Both the position numbers and the translations under genes were made by a program. Shown here in pieces: positions 1 through 10,319 of a DNA stretch of 64,000 bases. A model generated the notes under the pieces. That model searched no databases, was not told where the DNA came from, and was given only the letters and a program-made list of their open reading frames with translations. The DNA lies in contig NZ_CP067377.1 of the NCBI RefSeq assembly GCF_019565455.1, positions 3,106,001-3,170,000 of the forward strand. Reading direction: 5' to 3'. Every line of letters begins with the position of its first letter. Position 1 is the stretch's first letter. Source of the DNA: Flavobacterium oreochromis (GTDB lineage: Bacteria; Bacteroidota; Bacteroidia; Flavobacteriales; Flavobacteriaceae).

Positions 1-1257
1 ATTTTATTGTAAAAGTTTGAAATGAGCCTAAGCAATAGGCATATTTATTATTATGACTTATATACATATCTTTTAAGTCAGGATAATGGTCTTTATTTTT
101 TACAGTAGTATAAGGAAGAATTTTGATTATATTTCCATTTTCATCTAGTTTATAGGGAGTAATTACATTTGTTCCAAAACTTACAGCATAAAAATATTTA
201 TAATCGGGAGAAACTGCTGACCAACAAGCTTCATCTATATCAGAAGAGGCACCTGTTTCGTATCCATTAACTTTATTAATTTTAGAAGGGGTTATTTCTA
301 AAACTACTAATCCTTGATTGTCTTTTGTCTTTATAGGATTAAAATAAGTTACATACAATAGATTATCTTTTTTGCTCCAATTAAAACCTACTGCACCAAT
401 AAGACCTTCTTCTTCAAAAATTCTTTTGTTTGATGTTTGTCCATTGTTAAAATCATAAACAATTACTTGACTCGGTTTAACAAATTTAGGATTAGGATCT
501 TCAGTTAAAAAATGGGGGATTCCCCAAGTTGTTAGTGCTAACTGATTACCACTATGACTAAAAATGACTTGTACAGGACCACCCCAATAGCGTTTATAGC
601 TATCTAATAATTTATTAAAAGTCAGTTTTCCTGTTTTGGTATTAAATTTATAGAGTGATATATTTCTATCTTTATCAGAAAAGTCTTTTGATTTTAAGTT
701 TTGCTTAAAAAAGTCTTTATTAGGAAGTTCAATATATTTATCTCCATCATAAAGAGCTGTAGGAATTCCCCATTGATTTGCGACCACTACCCAATACGTA
801 TCTGATTCTGTCTTACTTTTAGTATATGTTATACTAACAGGTTTTTGACCATGAGATGTTACAATATCATTTTTTTTAAGATTCCCAGTTTTTCTATCTA
901 GGTTAAAAACAGATACAGTATTATCACCAGTATTAATAGTTAATAGATAATTATCAATTATCTGGATTGCTCCTTGACTGTCATAATCACCATTAACAGG
1001 CGCAGAACTATTAGAACCTCCTTTACCACCTGTTGGATATACTTTTTCTTTTTCTAATGTTCCATCAGAAAACCGTGCTAATTGTATAATTTGATTATCA
1101 TTTTCTCCGTTTGTTGAAGTATAGACATATCCTACTATTGTTTTTTCTTTTTTGAAATGATTTTGTTTTTTTTCTTGTTACAACTAATAAGAATGCTTGA
1201 AAGTAGAGTAATAATGATAAGACTATACTTATTTTTTATTGATAATTTAAACATCAT
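1..1257 (-). CDS. Lipoprotein with propeller-like repeats, runs off the left edge
   Basis: The frame opens at an ATG (1257; a second ATG lies at 1254) and encodes a short hydrophobic signal ending in a lipobox-like LISC, so an outer-membrane or periplasmic lipoprotein is expected. The body is polar and rich in Gly, Asn and Lys, with repeated stretches such as NGENDNQI and KPVSITYTKS that resemble the blades of lactonase-type beta-propellers; no catalytic motif is visible, so function is unknown. The frame changes by one base within the A-rich stretch 1141-1173 (runs of 8, 6 and 6 A on the coding strand). One extra A restores a single frame that stays open to base 1, where the gene is cut by the window edge. 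msrBA lies 27 bases upstream on the same strand, so the two may be co-transcribed. Confidence 0.7.
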
Positions 1258-1283
1258 TGTTATTCATTTTTAATTAGATCTAT

Positions 1284-2255
1284 TCATTTTAGTTTGTCTT
1301 GGTATAATTTTTTAAAATTTCTTAATTTAGGATTTATGATAGCAGAACAATAAACATTTTTATCTTTATTGTTATTGTAATAATTTTGATGATATTCTTC
1401 TGCTAAAAAAAAATGTTTAAACATTACTAATTCAGTATTGATAGGATCTTCTAATTTTTCTTGTATTTCTTTTATAACCTTCATAGCAGTTTCTTTTTCT
1501 TCTTTGCTTCTATAAAAAATTACACTTCTATATTGACTATCTGTACCAGTAGCTTGTGTATTTGTTATTGTGGGATCATGTGTAGTTAAGTGTATTTTTA
1601 TTAAATCAGCATATGAGATAATATTAGGATTATAAGTAAATTGAATTACTTCTGCATGACCTGTAATACCAGAAGAAACTTCACGGTATGTTGGATTAGA
1701 GATTTTTCCTCCACTATAGCCGTTTTCTACTTTTTCAACTCCTTTTAGTTGTTCAAAGACAGCTTCAGTACACCAAAAACATCCGCCACCAAAAGTTGCT
1801 TTTTTTAGATTATGATTAATTCTTTTTAATGCTATTATATTTATACAATAACGTAAACTACCAGACACAGAATCATCTCGATATACATGTCCTAGATGAG
1901 CATCACAAGTATTACAAGTAGCCTCTATTTGATAGAATCCGAAGGATCTATCTTTATGATAAGCAATTGTATTTTTTTTTTATAGGTTGGCTAAAAATAG
2001 GTAACGTACTATTACTGTTTAGTTTTTGATCAGAATCAAACAGTAATGTATTACAACAAATACAGTTATATTGTTCTGCTTCAAAAAAACTAGGCGACTC
2101 TGAGTTAAGTTTTTTTCACCAGCCTTTTTTCTAGTAAAAGAATATTGTTCTTTAGTTAAAATGTTTTTCCATTCCTGATCACTTTTTTCTATTCTTTTAT
2201 CAGGTATAGGATTACCTGTAGTTACAAACTTTATAATATCAAGCCACCTTAGCAT
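1284..2255 (-). CDS. msrAB: MsrB-MsrA methionine sulfoxide reductase fusion
   Basis: This enzyme repairs oxidised methionine: MsrA acts on the S- and MsrB on the R-sulfoxide. The N-terminal half is MsrB, with KSDQEWKNILTKEQY, a CxxC zinc pair (YNCICCNTLLFDS), a second pair (TCNTCDAHLGHVY) and the end motif RYCIN. The C-terminal half is MsrA, with the catalytic motif GGGCFWCTEAVF and GYSGG. The MsrB part is broken twice: a 7-T run at 2110-2116 needs one more base, and a 10-T run at 1972-1981 needs one fewer. With both corrected the product is 323 residues, normal for a fused MsrBA. MsrB-first order is common in Bacteroidota. The neighbours are a thioredoxin-fold protein and an AraC regulator on the same strand, which fits an oxidative-stress group. 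Confidence 0.9.
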
Positions 2256-2282
2256 TACTTTATTGTATAATAAGATTAAAAA

Positions 2283-2744
2283 CTATTTATTATTATGTAA
2301 AAGCTCTTGAATTTTTAAGTCTATTCTTAAAAGAGCATTGTTAGGATCTGAACCAAAAATGGAATAAATAACATTTAGGTTTTCATCCGTAATTATCCAG
2401 TGAGGTGTTCCCCCTGCTTGATAATCTATAAAGGTGCTATTATAATTAGCATCACGGAAATATTCAAAATTTATATAAAATTCAGATTTACAATCAATAA
2501 GTTGTTGATTTGAAAAATCTACCCCTTCAAAATTTGTATGAATACCTACAACATTAATTTTGTGTTTATATTCAATATTTAACCAATTTGCAAAAGGAAT
2601 AGCTCTTCCTTTACATCCTGGACATCCTAGATTAAAAAAAAGTATAACAAGAGGCTTTCCTTTGTAGAAATCGACGGTATTGATTTTTATAGTATCATTA
2701 ATTGATAATAAAGTCCAATCTTTTATTTTTTCATTTAGTATCAT
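2283..2744 (-). CDS. Thioredoxin-fold (TlpA/AhpC-TSA-like) protein
   Basis: The 153-residue protein has a thioredoxin fold of the peroxiredoxin/TlpA type: a strand pattern GKPLVILFFNLGCPGCKGR with a CPGC redox motif near residues 41-44, and a cis-proline region in GGTPHWII near residue 112. No signal peptide is visible, so it is probably cytoplasmic, unlike classical TlpA. It lies 27 bases upstream of msrBA and downstream of an AraC regulator, all on the minus strand. A role in recycling the Msr enzyme or reducing peroxide is an inference from that context only. A CxxC pair of this kind can also belong to a redoxin-domain protein of unknown partner. Confidence 0.75.
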   Translation of the reverse strand: MILNEKIKDWTLLSINDTIKINTVDFYKGKPLVILFFNLGCPGCKGRAIPFANWLNIEYKHKINVVGIHTNFEGVDFSNQQLIDCKSEFYINFEYFRDANYNSTFIDYQAGGTPHWIITDENLNVIYSIFGSDPNNALLRIDLKIQELLHNNK

Positions 2745-2798
2745 AATAGTTTATCCTTATTAATTAAAAGTGTTAATCTTTCTAATTCGTTTGTTCCT

Positions 2799-3656
2799 TT
2801 AGAATTTATTTCCTTTTTTTAATATGTTTTTTCTAAATAATGAAGGAGCAAGTCCCGTTTCTGATTTAAAAAAACTACTAAGTGAATGTATGTCACTAAA
2901 GTTTAGCTCTTCCGCAATTTCTTTGATTGATTTTTCAGTATTTTCTAAAAGTATCTTTATTTGTAAAACTCTTCTATTTTTAATTTTTTTAAAAGGTGTA
3001 CCTAAATTGTATTTTTTAAAAATATTATACAATGTTTTAGGTGATACATTAAGTAACTCCGCATAATTCTTTACAGTAGCTATGTCTTTATAATTTTCTT
3101 CTACTAATATGTGATACTTTCTTAGTATTAATACCTCGTACTCTAATTGTAAATTGTTAGGCATTATCATTTTTACTTTATATACACCAAAAATTAAAAT
3201 GTATTCAAGTAGATTTAATACAATAGAAGGACAACATTTTGATTCATTTTTAGATAGGTATCCAATGATTTGCCAAGTTTGTCTAAAATGATCATCTTTT
3301 TTACTATTAGGGGAAAGATGTATTATTGTATTGGCATTTGTATTATAAAAAAGTTTAGTGAAATATTCTGTATTAATTGAAGTTTTATATTTAAATAAGA
3401 AGTCTTTTTTAAATGTTAAATATTTGATATTAGGCTTTTTATTTATTTCAATTGTGCTTATATCATTAACAAATAAAATAGAATCTTTTGGTAATTGAAT
3501 TTCTTTATTATCAATCTTTAATTTTATTTCAGATTCAGTCCAAATTATTATAAATTCATTAGAAAACTTAATGTTGAAATATTCAGAATCATTTGCTTTT
3601 ATTTCTGAGAATGACAATAGGTCTGTTATCGGAAAATTCATTCCATTATTGTACAT
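2799..3656 (-). CDS. AraC-family transcriptional regulator
   Basis: A 285-residue protein whose last 100 residues form the paired helix-turn-helix of AraC/XylS regulators: AELLNVSPKTLYNIFKKYN is the first HTH and IAEELNFSDIHSLSSFFKS followed by ETGLAPSLFRK is the second. The N-terminal part (about 1-170) is rich in beta strands and looks like a cupin-type sensing domain, with no recognisable ligand motif. It ends 54 bases before the thioredoxin-fold gene and is oriented toward it and msrBA, so it may control that group. A 374-base gap separates it from the divergently transcribed LuxE-like gene, which it could also regulate. An alternative start lies five codons in (3641). Confidence 0.85.
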   Translation of the reverse strand: MYNNGMNFPITDLLSFSEIKANDSEYFNIKFSNEFIIIWTESEIKLKIDNKEIQLPKDSILFVNDISTIEINKKPNIKYLTFKKDFLFKYKTSINTEYFTKLFYNTNANTIIHLSPNSKKDDHFRQTWQIIGYLSKNESKCCPSIVLNLLEYILIFGVYKVKMIMPNNLQLEYEVLILRKYHILVEENYKDIATVKNYAELLNVSPKTLYNIFKKYNLGTPFKKIKNRRVLQIKILLENTEKSIKEIAEELNFSDIHSLSSFFKSETGLAPSLFRKNILKKGNKF

Positions 3657-4030
3657 GTTTTATATACCTTTCTTTTTATTTAAATCTTATTTTATATGTG
3701 CAAGGTATCTTTATTATTATTTTTGATAGTTATTAAAAAATCCTAATTATTTGTTTAAATTTCCTTTGATATCGTATCTAATGAAATAACTATTTTTATT
3801 TTATGTTTTGATTAATTTTAAAGATTATAATTCATTTTGTATTTTTTAATATGATTTATAAAAGTTTAATAATCTGAGGTATAAAGAAATATTTACTTAT
3901 GATACCCTATATATAAAATGAGATTATACAGTTACATTAATGAATTATTAAAATTAAGTTTAAATTTGTCGTGAGTTTTTATACATCAGATTTAAGGTAA
4001 ACTCTTTTATTTTTATGTAATTTTGGAGAT
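3657..4030. other. Gene-free divergent intergenic region
   Basis: These 374 bases separate the minus-strand AraC regulator from the plus-strand LuxE-like gene. They are extremely AT-rich and stops occur in all frames. A TAAATTTG at 3961-3968 fits the Bacteroidota -7 consensus TAnnTTTG for the plus strand, but no convincing TTG sits at the right upstream distance. GGAG at 4025-4028 lies just before the LuxE-like ATG. I see no RNA gene or repeat here. Confidence 0.6.
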
Positions 4031-5009
4031 ATGTATACATCTAGCGATATATTTGAAATTAGTTCTAAAAAAGAATTCGAAAAGCTTACTTTAAAAATTT
4101 TTCGTTTTCAGTATAATAATAATTTAGTTTACCAAAGGTTTTGTTCTTTATTAAAAAGGATGTAACTAATGTAAAAAGGATACAAGATATTCCTTTTTAC
4201 CCGTTCAGTTTTTTAAATCAAATGATATTTTAAGTTCGGGAGATGATATACAAATGATTTTTACAAGTAGTGGTACTACAGGTATGACTACTAGTAAACA
4301 TTGTGTTACAGATTTATCATTTTACGAAAAAAGTTATAGGCAAGCTTTTAAACAATTTTATGGTAATGTAGAAGATTATATTATTTTAGCATTATTGCCA
4401 TCTTATTTAGAAAGAGAAGGATCCTCTTTAATTTATATGGTAGATGATTTAATTCAGCTATCTAATAATACAGAAAGTGGTTTTTATTTAAATAATTATC
4501 AAGAGCTTGTAGAAAAATTAATTAGATTGGATAAAGAAGGACATAATATCTTGTTGATAGGTGTAACTTATGCTTTATTAGATTTGATAGAAGAACATAA
4601 ATTTAATTTAAAGAATACTATCATCATGGAAACTGGTGGTATGAAAGGACGTAGAAAAGAAATTATTAGAGAAGAATTACATACAATGCTTTGTGATGGT
4701 TTTGGGGTACCTGTAGTGCATTCAGAATACGGTATGACAGAGTTATTATCTCAAGCATATTCTTTAGGAAACGGAATTTTCGAATGTCCTGCATGGATGA
4801 AAATTATGATTCGAGATTCCGAAGATGCCTTAACATTACTTCCTGATGGTAAAGTGGGAGGGGTTAATATAATTGATCTTGCGAATATAAATTCATGCTC
4901 ATTTATAGCAACCCAAGATTTAGGGAAAATAATAGATCACAATTCTTTTGAAATCCTTGGACGATTTGATAATTCAGATATTAGAGGTTGTAATTTAATG
5001 GTCATATAA
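4031..5009 (+). CDS. LuxE-like acyl-protein synthetase/acyltransferase
   Basis: Members of the LuxE/acyl-protein synthetase family activate an acyl chain as an adenylate, like distant relatives of phenylacetate-CoA ligase. The ATP-binding loop FTSSGTTGMTTSKH and later ETGGMKGRRKEI, HSEYGMTELLSQAY and LGRFDNSDIRGC motifs are all visible. Starting at the ATG at 4031, two single-base breaks must be corrected: an A5 at 4153-4157 and a T5 at 4194-4198 each need one more base. The product is then 326 residues, the usual length of this family in flavobacteria. No luxC or luxD lies nearby, so this is an orphan enzyme and not part of a luciferase system; its substrate is unknown. rpe follows 94 bases downstream. 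Confidence 0.8.
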
Positions 5010-5103
5010 TCTTTATAATACTATTTCATATGCAGTCCTATAGAAAGATCTAATTATTAATAAACTTCAATAACTGCTAAAACAACACAATAATTTTTAT
5101 AAA

Positions 5104-5766
5104 ATGAAAAAAACACTTATTGCTCCATCTATTCTTGCTGCTGATTTTGCTAATCTACAAAGAGATATTGAAATGATTAATACTAGCGAAGCTGATTGGT
5201 TTCATATAGATATCATGGATGGCGTTTTTGTACCTAATATATCTTTTGGAATGCCTGTCTTAGAAGCAATTAAAAGACATGCTAAAAAAACAATTGATGT
5301 ACATTTAATGATAGTAGATCCAGATCGTTATATTTCTACTTTTAAAAAACTAGGAGCTGATATTTTAACAGTGCACTTAGAAGCTTGTGTACATTTGCAT
5401 AGAACTATTCAGGCTATAAAATCAGAAGGTATGAAAGCAGGTGTAGCTCTAAATCCTCATACTAATATTGCATTATTAGAAGAAGTAATTCAGGATATAG
5501 ATTTAGTTTGTATTATGAGTGTAAATCCTGGTTTTGGAGGGCAATTATTTATAGAAAATACTTATTCTAAAATTAAAAAATTAAAAGAATTAATTAAAAG
5601 AAAAGAAGCTTCTACTTTGATTGAAATAGATGGAGGAGTTACTACTCAAAATGCAAAAAAATTAGTTGAAGCAGGTGCAGATGTTTTAGTTGCTGGAAGT
5701 TTTGTATTTAATTCAAATAATCCTCAAAAAACAATAGTTGAACTTAAAGAAGTGGTTAGTAAATAA
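5104..5766 (+). CDS. rpe: Ribulose-phosphate 3-epimerase
   Basis: The enzyme interconverts ribulose 5-phosphate and xylulose 5-phosphate in the pentose phosphate pathway. The 220-residue product has the full TIM-barrel signature set: APSILAADFANL at the N-terminus, FHIDIMDGVFVPNISFG with the metal-binding His and Asp, DVHLMIVDPDRY, VNPGFGGQLF, and the catalytic Asp in EIDGGVTTQN followed by AGADVLVAGSFVF. It is intact and of normal length. The gene faces DUF3810 convergently, with a hairpin at 5793-5835 between them. Confidence 0.97.
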   Translation: MKKTLIAPSILAADFANLQRDIEMINTSEADWFHIDIMDGVFVPNISFGMPVLEAIKRHAKKTIDVHLMIVDPDRYISTFKKLGADILTVHLEACVHLHRTIQAIKSEGMKAGVALNPHTNIALLEEVIQDIDLVCIMSVNPGFGGQLFIENTYSKIKKLKELIKRKEASTLIEIDGGVTTQNAKKLVEAGADVLVAGSFVFNSNNPQKTIVELKEVVSK

Positions 5767-5792
5767 ATAAAGAATTTTAAAGGTATGTGTTT

Positions 5793-5835
5793 ATCAAGTC
5801 CTAAATATGATTATACAGATTATTTAGGATTTGAT
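5793..5835. terminator. Hairpin between convergent rpe and DUF3810 genes
   Basis: The arms ATCAAGTCCTAAATA (5793-5807) and TATTTAGGATTTGAT (5821-5835) pair at 14 of 15 positions around a 13-base loop. Its place between two convergent gene ends suggests a bidirectional terminator, although a clean T tract does not follow. Confidence 0.45.
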
Positions 5836-5852
5836 ATTATATGTATATAAAA

Positions 5853-6935
5853 CTAAAAAATTTCTTTATCCTTATAATTAATCAATAAATCTATAAACTT
5901 ACTATAGCTCTGCATACCTTCTTTTTGTTGATTAAGTTTTAAAAAATGATCATAGAAAAATTCAAAACCTTTATTAATAATGGATTCATGTGTTAACCAA
6001 AAATCCTCACTTTCCTGAAAATTTTTTAAGACTCCAGGATTAATTGTTTCCAATATACTTTTTAATTGCGTTTCATTTTTAGAATTAATATTAGATAAAC
6101 AGTAACGCAGGGCATAGGTATAACCAGCATATTGAAAGTATAAGTCCGTATTATTAATAGATGCTAAAAATCCAATAAAGTTACATTCACTTTCACTAGA
6201 ATACCCCATTTGATGAGCCATTTCATGACAAACAATAGCGGGCAAATTATAATTAGGAGGGTTGCTATTTATTTGAGCTTCATTTGTAAAAGGGTTTAGA
6301 TAACCCCCAAAGCCCATATAAGTTAAAGGGTAACTAAATAAAGATTTTTTTATACTAGGATTTTTATAGATAAAAAAAGAATGTTTTTTGTTTAGATTAA
6401 CATATCCTAAAGGTGCTAGTTGAAAAATTTCATTTGTTATATAAGGATTAATTACTTTTAAATTTCTGTTGTGTGTCAGTTTAAGCTGAAGCTGATTACT
6501 TTTATTAATAAGCTTTTTGGTAAAATCTATTAGTTCTTTTTCAGTATAATCAGTTTTTAAATTCATTTTTTCATAAAGAGGAACACGGTAGTAGTTTAAA
6601 GCCCAAAGAAGATGAAATAAAAAATAAGCTATAACAAAAGACCTAAAAATAGTCCTTCCTTTATTGATCCAAGAATCTTTTTGGTTTTTTAAAAACCAAA
6701 AAAATATATAGAATAATATCAAGGCATAAAAAACATCACCAATAGAAAAAGGTAGCCATCCAAAAATGATTCTGTTTAGGTTTGAAATTATAGGATAACA
6801 ACCATTACTATAGTATTTTTCAATAGTAGCAGGAAACTTAGACAATATTTGTAGTAATAAAATCTGAGCTATAAAAAATACTAAAAATAAACTATTTTTA
6901 TGATATTGTATTTTGTTGATTTTTAAGGGCTTCAT
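5853..6935 (-). CDS. DUF3810 membrane metallopeptidase-like protein
   Basis: A 360-residue membrane protein. Hydrophobic helices lie near residues 15-32, 50-80 and 95-115, followed by a soluble domain with LWALNYYRVPLYEKMNL and a zinc-peptidase motif HEMAHQMGYSSESECNFIG near residue 240 (HExxH with a downstream Glu). This arrangement is typical of the DUF3810 family of Bacteroidota, predicted membrane-anchored zincin-like proteases. The substrate is unknown. The DCC-family gene ends 10 bases upstream on the same strand, which suggests co-transcription. Confidence 0.85.
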   Translation of the reverse strand: MKPLKINKIQYHKNSLFLVFFIAQILLLQILSKFPATIEKYYSNGCYPIISNLNRIIFGWLPFSIGDVFYALILFYIFFWFLKNQKDSWINKGRTIFRSFVIAYFLFHLLWALNYYRVPLYEKMNLKTDYTEKELIDFTKKLINKSNQLQLKLTHNRNLKVINPYITNEIFQLAPLGYVNLNKKHSFFIYKNPSIKKSLFSYPLTYMGFGGYLNPFTNEAQINSNPPNYNLPAIVCHEMAHQMGYSSESECNFIGFLASINNTDLYFQYAGYTYALRYCLSNINSKNETQLKSILETINPGVLKNFQESEDFWLTHESIINKGFEFFYDHFLKLNQQKEGMQSYSKFIDLLINYKDKEIF

Positions 6936-6944
6936 TTGTTTTAG

Positions 6945-7358
6945 TTAATCAATAAATTTAGATTTTATTTCTGGAGAAGGAATCATACAGCTTTCTGTTT
7001 TACCATACCATTTATATCTATTTTTTGCTATGAAATCATAAACAGGATCCCGTAATGGGACTGGAATAATTTTTAAAAGAGATAATTTATTTAGATAAGA
7101 CAAATTTTTAGCAATTTCTAGAACAGCTTCTGATTTATAATAATACGCTTTATTAGGTACGTATAGTACAATACTGTCAATATTTCGTTTAGCAATTCCT
7201 AAATATTCTAATATTTCTTTTCCTAATTCAGATTGTAAAGAAACAAAACGGAAAGTATCATTTTTGTCTCTTTGAATAATATATTGTACCCAGTGATTAC
7301 AAAGGTTACAAATGCTATCAAAAAGTATGATTTGTTTATTTTGCGGTAATTTTTCCAT
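6945..7358 (-). CDS. DCC-family (DUF393) thiol-disulfide oxidoreductase-like protein
   Basis: A 137-residue member of the DUF393/DCC family. The defining N-terminal motif is present as LFDSICNLCNHWVQYII, a DxxCxxC in place of the more common DGVCNLC. The family is annotated as thiol-disulfide oxidoreductase-like and is thought to have a thioredoxin-like fold, but the biochemical role is poorly known. It lies 10 bases upstream of DUF3810 on the same strand, consistent with a two-gene unit. Confidence 0.85.
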   Translation of the reverse strand: MEKLPQNKQIILFDSICNLCNHWVQYIIQRDKNDTFRFVSLQSELGKEILEYLGIAKRNIDSIVLYVPNKAYYYKSEAVLEIAKNLSYLNKLSLLKIIPVPLRDPVYDFIAKNRYKWYGKTESCMIPSPEIKSKFID

Positions 7359-7435
7359 TTTATTTTAATTAAGTCCTCTTTTATTTTACACTATCTTATT
7401 AATCTTAATTTTAGAAAAGATAGTACTATTAATTA

Positions 7436-9603
7436 TTATTTAGGTTGTATATATTCTAATTGTTCTAAGCTTACTTTTGAAGTGAAAATTCCATAATTTA
7501 CAATGGCATTATTTTTTTCAATTTTATCTATTGTACCTATTGATTTTCCATCAATCATACGAACACGATCACCTACTTTAAGTATTACTTTAGGTTTGTT
7601 TTCTTCGATTTCCTTCTTTTTGATTTTTTCTTCTTTTTTCTTTTCTCTAATTTCCTCTATTTTTGTTTTTACTTCAGTTAAGATTTCTTTTTCAACTTTT
7701 TCTTTTACTTTTTTCTCTTTTAAAGTAATTTTTTTACGTTTTGAATTTTCAATTTCTACCATTTTCAAAAATTCACCAATCAAATCTTTTTTATTTTTGT
7801 CATTGAAATATTTTTCAGAAATATCATCAATTTTTTGTCCCATATAAATCAAGCGTTGATTACTATCATATAGTTCTTGATAACGTTCTAATTTATCTTG
7901 AATTTTAGCATTGATAGTTACCATTTTTTTACTTTCTTCACGTGCTTTACTTTCTTCTTCTTTAAGATTTTGAGAAGTTTTTTCTAATTTAGAACGTTCT
8001 TTTTGAAGGGAAGAAATTGTTTTGTCAAATCGTATTTTACTTCCTTCTACTTTCTTTTTGCACGGTTGATTAATCCAAATGGAATTCCATTTTTTTGTGC
8101 TACTTCAAAGGTAAAAGAACTTCCTGCTTGACCTATAATTAATTTATACATAGGTTCTAATGATTTTTCGTCAAAAAGCATATTAGCATTTGTAGCACTT
8201 GGTAATTCATTTGCTAACATTTTTAAGTTAGCATAGTGTGTTGTTATAATCCCAAAAGCTTCACGATGGTAAAATTCTTCTAAAAAAACTTCTGCTAGCG
8301 CACCACCTAGCTCTGGATCAGATCCAGTACCAAATTCATCAATTAAAAATAAAGTTTTAGAATTACATTTTTTTAAGAAATAATTCATGTTTTTCAAACG
8401 ATAACTATAGGTACTTAGGTGATTTTCAATAGATTGATTATCTCCTATATCAGTTAAAATTCGATCAAACAAGCATGTTTCACTACGTTCATGTACAGGA
8501 ATTAACATACCTGATTGTAACATTAATTGTAGTAAACCTACTGTTTTCATTGAAATAGTTTTTCCACCAGCATTAGGACCTGATATAATTACGATTCGCT
8601 TGGTTTCATCAAATTCAAAGGTTTGCGGATACGTTGTTTTCCCTTTTTCTTTATTCGTTAAAAGTAATATAGGATGAAAGGCTTCTCTTAGGAAAACTCT
8701 TCTTTGATCATTAATTGTTGGTAATAAACCATTTATTTTTAAAGCATATTTTGCTTTAGCAGAAATTACATCTATATCACTTAAAAAATCTTGATATTCT
8801 GTTAATAATCCGTGGAAGGGACGGATTGTATTCGTTAAATATTTTAAAATTTTAATAATTTCTTCTCGCTCTTCATATTCTAAGTTAGCTAATTCGCGAG
8901 AGTAACGAAGCGTGGATTCAGGTTCAATATAAGCAATACTACCTGTTTTAGAGCTACCTAATATAGCGCCTTTTACTTTTCTTCTATACATAGCCTGTAC
9001 AGCTAATACTCTGCGATTTTCTACTACAGTTTCACGAATTTCATCTAAATAGCCTAATGAATTGTATTGACTTAATGCCATTCCAAAACTTTGGTTAACT
9101 TTTCCTCGAACTAAATTCATATTTCTACGAATTTCTAATAGAGTAGGAGTAGCATCATCTTTTATTTCACCATATTTATCAAAAACAGTTTCAATAGATT
9201 TTGTAATTTCTTTTGTAATAGTTATTTGACTAGCTTTACGATATAGTGCAGGATAATAATCATCAAACTTTTTTAGGAAATTTAATAGAACATTTGTGTT
9301 TTCTGCTAATGAATGAATTTTTTTAAAGCTAGACGCTTCTAAAAAACTATCTTCAATAGCTAAAAATTTCAATTCATTTATTATAGGCTCAAAATTATGA
9401 CTAGGTAGAGCGTTGTTATTATCAAAAGAAGAACGGTATTCAGAAGTTTGTAATAGGACTTCCATTAATTCTTCCTTATTTTTATAAGGTGTTATGTTTA
9501 ATGTTTTTTTGACACCAATTTCGGTTATACAATATTCTGAAATGGTTTCTAAGACCGTTTGAAATTCTAAATCTTGTAAAGTTTTATTGTTAATCGAGAT
9601 CAT
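7436..9603 (-). CDS. mutS2: MutS2-family DNA-binding ATPase
   Basis: MutS2 proteins act on branched DNA or stalled ribosomes rather than mismatches. I place the start at 9603 (MISINNKTLQDLEF), where homologues begin, although the frame extends to 9666. The clamp and core region lead to Walker A (ISGPNAGGKTISMKT, about residue 330), Walker B (LFLIDEFGTGSDP) and the H-loop TTHYANLK. The frame breaks at the T5 run 8055-8059; adding one base joins it to a lysine/glutamate-rich coiled coil and a KOW-like end (VGDRVRMIDGKSIGTIDKIE), giving 722 residues. There is no C-terminal Smr nuclease domain, and the 77 bases before the next gene leave no room for one. The upstream neighbour is a glucosaminidase behind a strong hairpin. 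Confidence 0.92.
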
Positions 9604-9642
9604 TTTATTTTTTAATGTAGTCACAAATTTACAATTTAAATC

Positions 9643-9675
9643 AAAAAAAGGGGATTGAATTTTCAATCCCCTTTT
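9643..9675. terminator. Strong hairpin terminator
   Basis: AAAAGGGGATTGAA (9646-9659) pairs perfectly with TTCAATCCCCTTTT (9662-9675) around a 2-base loop, flanked by A and T tracts. It lies downstream of the minus-strand glucosaminidase and just upstream of mutS2, so it most likely ends the glucosaminidase transcript. Confidence 0.8.
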
Positions 9676-9699
9676 AAATAAAAACTGTTAAAGTTATTT

Positions 9700-10151
9700 T
9701 TAATGCAAATTATGCTTTAAAATTGTTTTTTTAATTTTATTTCTCCAAAGAGTTGGTTTGGTTGAATATCCTGTTAGACTTATTTTTTTAACCAAAGTAA
9801 GTAGTCATCACTGCCTTTTAGATTCATATAGAATTTCTTTGATGCCATTTTTAGACAAAAATCTCTAAAGGAATCTTCAACACTTGAATATTGTTTGAAA
9901 CTGGACCAGGTTACTTGATTTTTTCCTTTTATCCCAAAGTGGTTGTTTAACTTTTTAGCAACTTTACTATTTCCATACCCTGATTCTACTATAGCGATAC
10001 TTAAAATAATAGATCTAGGTATTCCAAATTCAAATGATAATTTATCTGCTATTTCACCATATTCTTTTATATATGATTCATTTTGTGAATATCCACTACA
10101 AATACTAAGAAAGGTAAGGACAGATAAAAAGTAAAATTTTAGATTTTTCAT
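9700..10151 (-). CDS. Secreted glucosaminidase-domain protein
   Basis: This is a small peptidoglycan hydrolase of the glucosaminidase (GH73-like) family. The ATG at 10151 (an alternative is at 10157) starts a clear signal peptide, MKNLKFYFLSVLTFLSICSG. The mature part has AIVESGYGNSKVAKKLNNH with the catalytic Glu, then FGIKG and FKQYSSVEDSFRDF, typical of the family. The frame breaks at the T7 run 9783-9789; one extra base extends the product through LWLKKISLTGYSTKPTLW to a stop at 9700, giving 150 residues. It is transcribed divergently from the SGNH hydrolase at 10320. A role in cell-wall turnover is inferred. Confidence 0.82.
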
Positions 10152-10319
10152 AAGCATAAATTTCTTTATAATTAAGTTGGTATTACTTAAAATATTGACC
10201 AAATTTGCCAAATGATTAATAATTTTATTACTTCTTTTTTAAGAAGTAGGGAGCAAATTTAAAAAAAAGTTTTTTTAAATGTGCTTTTTATCAACAAATT
10301 AACTTAGAATTAATATTTT

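Noticed and set aside
4031..5009. A bioluminescence (lux) locus
   Set aside because: Only a LuxE-like protein is present, with no luciferase, reductase or transferase genes nearby.
7503..7847. A 114-codon plus-strand frame opposite the MutS2 tail
   Set aside because: It is the antisense of the lysine/glutamate-rich coiled coil, giving a Phe/Ser-rich artefact.
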